From: Aquamicrobium sp.
Lineage (GTDB): Bacteria; Pseudomonadota; Alphaproteobacteria; Rhizobiales; Rhizobiaceae
Assembly (NCBI GenBank): GCA_014860725.1
Contig: JACZJD010000808.1
Span: 1 to 10,011, forward strand
Direction of reading: 5' to 3'
DNA: 10,011 bases
Position 1 is the first letter of the stretch; each line of letters begins with the position of its first letter. The translations under genes and the position numbers were made by a program. Below the pieces are notes generated by a model, which had not been told where the DNA came from, did not search any database, and saw only the letters and a program-made list of their open reading frames with translations. Of this stretch, positions 8,140 to 10,011 are shown one piece after another.

Positions 8140-8168
8140 TTGGCTTTTTTAAATCGATTAGACTATAG
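8140..8168 (+). promoter_or_regulatory. Candidate zwf promoter with a palindromic operator-like site in its spacer
   Basis: TTGGCT at 8140-8145 and CTATAG at 8163-8168 are 17 bp apart. The -10 matches the rhizobial consensus CTATAT at 5 of 6 positions. The spacer is A/T-rich and includes six Ts (8145-8150) and the perfect palindrome AATCGATT (8152-8159). Transcription would start near 8175, giving a leader of about 31 nt. A CG-centred palindrome between the boxes is where a repressor, for example of the LacI family, would block polymerase; which protein binds is unknown. Confidence 0.5.
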
Positions 8169-8205
8169 GCAGCAGGCAGTGAGACCGCAAGCTTCGCGAA
8201 CCGTC

Positions 8206-9675
8206 ATGACCAGCCAGATCATCCCCGTCGATCCCTTCGATCTCGTCGTCTTCGGCGGCACCGGCGACCTTTCCGAGCGCAAGCTGCTGCCGGCGCTCTA
8301 CCAGCGGCAGAAGGACGGCCAGTTCACCGAGCCGACGCGCATCCTCGCCGCCTCGCGCTCGGCCGTTTCCGACGACGGCTACCGCGACTTCGCGGCCAGG
8401 GCGATCCGCGAGCACGTCAAGGCCGAGGAGATCGACGAGGAGGAGCTGAAGCGGTTCCTGGCGCGGCTGTCCTACGTGCAGGTCGATGCGCAAAGCGGCG
8501 ACGGCTTCGAGCGGCTGAGGCAGGCGACGGAGGGGAGCCGGGCGGTGCGCGTCTTCTACCTCGCCGTGGCGCCGTCGCTGTTCGGCGACATCGCCGGCAA
8601 TCTCGACGCCCACGGCCTCGCCGGCGGCGACGCGCGCATCGTGGTCGAGAAGCCGATCGGCCGCGACCTCGCCGGCGCGCGGGCGCTCAACGACGCCATC
8701 GGCCGCGTCTTCGACGAGCACCAGATCTTCCGCATCGACCACTATCTCGGCAAGGAGACGGTGCAGAACCTGATGGTGCTGCGCTTCGCCAATGCGCTCT
8801 ACGAGCCGTTGTGGAACTCGGCCCATATCGACCACGTGCAGATCACCGTCGCGGAGACGGTGGGGCTCGAGGACCGCGTCTCCTACTTCGACACCGCCGG
8901 CGCGCTGCGCGACATGGTGCAGAACCACATGCTGCAGCTCCTGTGCCTCACCGCGATGGAGCCGCCGTCGTCGATGGACGCCGACGCGGTGCGCGACGAG
9001 AAGCTGAAGATCCTGCGCTCGCTCCGGCGCATCGAGGGTGCAGAGGCGCAGAAGCTGACCGTGCGCGGCCAGTACCGTGCGGGCGCGTCGGACGGCGGCG
9101 CGGTCAAGGGCTACACGCAGGAGCTGGGCAGGGACAGCGACACCGAAACCTTCGTCGCGCTCAAGGCCGAGATCGCCAACTGGCGCTGGGCCGGCGTGCC
9201 GTTCTATCTGCGCACCGGCAAGCGGCTCGCCGCGCGCGTCTCGGAAATCTGCATCCAGTTCAAGCCGGTGCCGCATTCGATCTTCGCCGACAGCGCCGGC
9301 GCCGTCGCGGCCAACCAGCTCGTCATCCGTCTCCAGCCCGACGAGGGCGTCAAGCAGTGGCTGATGATCAAGGACCCCGGCCCCGGCGGCATGCGCCTGC
9401 GCCACGTGCCGCTCGACATGAGCTTCGCCGACGCCTTCGCCGTGCGCAACCCCGACGCCTACGAACGGCTGATCATGGACGTGGTGCGCGGCAACCAGAC
9501 CCTGTTCATGCGCCGCGACGAGGTCGAGGCGGCATGGGCGTGGATCGACCCGATCCAGGCGGCATGGGCCGACAACCGCCAGCCGGTGCAGGGCTACACC
9601 GCCGGCACCTGGGGCCCCTCCGGCTCCATCGCCCTGATCGAGCGCGACGGCCGCACGTGGCACGAGAGCGGGTGA
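8206..9675 (+). CDS. zwf: Glucose-6-phosphate 1-dehydrogenase
   Basis: A 489-residue cytoplasmic enzyme that oxidises glucose-6-phosphate to 6-phosphoglucono-lactone with NAD(P)+, the entry to the Entner-Doudoroff and oxidative pentose phosphate routes. Motifs in order: the dinucleotide-binding VVFGGTGDLSERKLLPALY (14-32), EKPIG (148-152), the G6PDH signature RIDHYLGKE (176-184, His179 binding the phosphate), QNHMLQ with the catalytic-base histidine His241, and FYLRTGKRL (333-341, Lys339). Length is standard. ATG 8206 is chosen because family similarity begins at once (SQIIPVDPFDLV) and the candidate promoter sits 38 bp upstream. The frame stays open back to TTG 8110, but that extension would cross the promoter and has no family features. 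No clear Shine-Dalgarno sequence precedes 8206; the palindrome TTCGCGAA (8193-8200) occupies that space. pgl starts 5 bp after the stop, so they form an operon; edd is expected next in rhizobia. Confidence 0.97.
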   Translation: MTSQIIPVDPFDLVVFGGTGDLSERKLLPALYQRQKDGQFTEPTRILAASRSAVSDDGYRDFAARAIREHVKAEEIDEEELKRFLARLSYVQVDAQSGDGFERLRQATEGSRAVRVFYLAVAPSLFGDIAGNLDAHGLAGGDARIVVEKPIGRDLAGARALNDAIGRVFDEHQIFRIDHYLGKETVQNLMVLRFANALYEPLWNSAHIDHVQITVAETVGLEDRVSYFDTAGALRDMVQNHMLQLLCLTAMEPPSSMDADAVRDEKLKILRSLRRIEGAEAQKLTVRGQYRAGASDGGAVKGYTQELGRDSDTETFVALKAEIANWRWAGVPFYLRTGKRLAARVSEICIQFKPVPHSIFADSAGAVAANQLVIRLQPDEGVKQWLMIKDPGPGGMRLRHVPLDMSFADAFAVRNPDAYERLIMDVVRGNQTLFMRRDEVEAAWAWIDPIQAAWADNRQPVQGYTAGTWGPSGSIALIERDGRTWHESG

Positions 9676-9680
9676 GCGCC

Positions 9681-10011
9681 ATGAACGCCCTGCCCGACTG
9701 GCGGATCTTTCCCTCGCCCGAGGCGCTGGCCGCCGCGCTTGCGGAGACGGTGGCGCAGGCCTTGGCTGACGCCATCGAGCGGCGCGGGCAGGCGTTCCTC
9801 GCCGTGTCGGGCGGCACCACACCGACGCGTTTCTTCCGGGCGCTGTCGGCGCAGGCGCTGGCGTGGCCGAAGGTGACGGTGACGCTGGTGGACGAGCGCT
9901 TCGTGCCGGAGGATTCGCCGCGCTCCAACGCGGCGCTGGTGCGCGCGACGCTGCTCGCGGGCAAGGCCGCGGCCGCGCGCTTCGCGCCGCTCTACCGGCC
10001 GGCCGCGGCCT
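9681..10011 (+). CDS. pgl: 6-phosphogluconolactonase (5' part, runs off the window)
   Basis: The first 110 codons of a gene cut by the window edge. The product hydrolyses 6-phosphoglucono-lactone, the product of the preceding zwf, to 6-phosphogluconate. The PGL/NagB-fold motifs are present: AVSGGTTPTRFF (41-52, the phosphate-binding glycine loop), LVDERFVPEDSPRSN (69-83) and the following Asn83-Ala pair typical of the DevB/Pgl family. These separate it from glucosamine-6-phosphate deaminase. ATG 9681 is 5 bp after the zwf stop, with only a weak GAGAG-type ribosome site inside the end of zwf, so translational coupling is likely. There are no in-frame stops to the window end. A full-length protein would be about 230-240 residues, so a little under half is visible. 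Confidence 0.93.
   Translation, partial: MNALPDWRIFPSPEALAAALAETVAQALADAIERRGQAFLAVSGGTTPTRFFRALSAQALAWPKVTVTLVDERFVPEDSPRSNAALVRATLLAGKAAAARFAPLYRPAAA

Larger units (their letters stand above)
7890..8205. other. Divergent intergenic region between the ALDH unit and zwf
   Basis: This 316-bp stretch separates two outward-reading genes and must carry both promoters. It holds the candidate leftward TTGACA box at 7991-7996, a short hairpin at 8103-8120, an A/T-rich patch at about 8145-8168 unlike anything else in the window, and the candidate zwf promoter. I see no credible coding sequence on either strand: the open frames here are short, have arginine/proline/serine-rich translations typical of G+C-rich noncoding DNA, and lack ribosome sites. 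Confidence 0.7.

Noticed and set aside
7922..8140. A 72-codon minus-strand frame in the ALDH-zwf gap
   Set aside because: The composition is typical of translated noncoding DNA, there is no ribosome site, and it overlaps the promoter elements of the divergent genes.
8110..8205. In-frame 32-codon N-terminal extension of zwf
   Set aside because: It would start at TTG inside a hairpin, cross the likely promoter, and adds sequence not expected in glucose-6-phosphate dehydrogenases.

Overview
This is a G+C-rich, densely coded chromosomal segment, most likely from an alphaproteobacterium of the order Hyphomicrobiales (Mesorhizobium/Phyllobacteriaceae-like). The grounds are the strong codon-position G/C bias, the zwf-pgl gene pair typical of rhizobial Entner-Doudoroff operons, alphaproteobacterial-style promoter boxes (CTATAG -10), a Bax-inhibitor-1 family membrane protein, and a PuuA-like/PuuB-like amine-catabolism pair. 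I read nine protein genes and no tRNA, rRNA, CRISPR array, insertion sequence or phage gene. The genus assignment is inference.

Layout. Positions 101-880 (+) encode a seven-helix BI-1/YccA-family membrane protein, closed by a clear intrinsic terminator (918-944). Next comes a small zinc-binding GFA/CENP-V-type protein (1011-1403, +). Then follow a glutamine-synthetase-family gamma-glutamylamine ligase (1546-2982, +) and an FAD-dependent gamma-glutamylamine oxidase-like protein (3083-4369, +). The roughly 100-bp gap between these two holds an unusual inverted array of 7-bp repeats that swallows the stop codon of the first gene and ends at the start codon of the second. On the minus strand, converging on that pair, are a long-form beta-ketoacyl-ACP synthase III (4376-5512), an intrinsic terminator (5594-5625), and a two-gene unit read right to left: aldehyde dehydrogenase (6414-7889), then NAD-type short-chain dehydrogenase (5646-6395), 18 bp apart. 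A divergent intergenic region (7890-8205) separates this unit from zwf (8206-9675, +) and the 5' part of pgl (9681 to the window end, +).

How the genes may work together. The ligase and oxidase fit the first two steps of the gamma-glutamylated amine (Puu) route: an amine is glutamylated, then oxidatively deaminated to an aldehyde. The nearby aldehyde dehydrogenase is a natural candidate for the third step, although it lies on the other strand and in a different transcript. zwf and pgl convert glucose-6-phosphate to 6-phosphogluconate and supply NADPH; edd would be expected just past the right edge. The synthase III resembles enzymes that tap acyl-CoA or acyl-ACP pools, and nothing in the sequence ties it firmly to its neighbours.

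Most of the window is ordinary metabolism. The item most worth a second look is the heptamer hairpin array at about 2976-3082. I found no convincing evidence for a wholly new multi-gene system.
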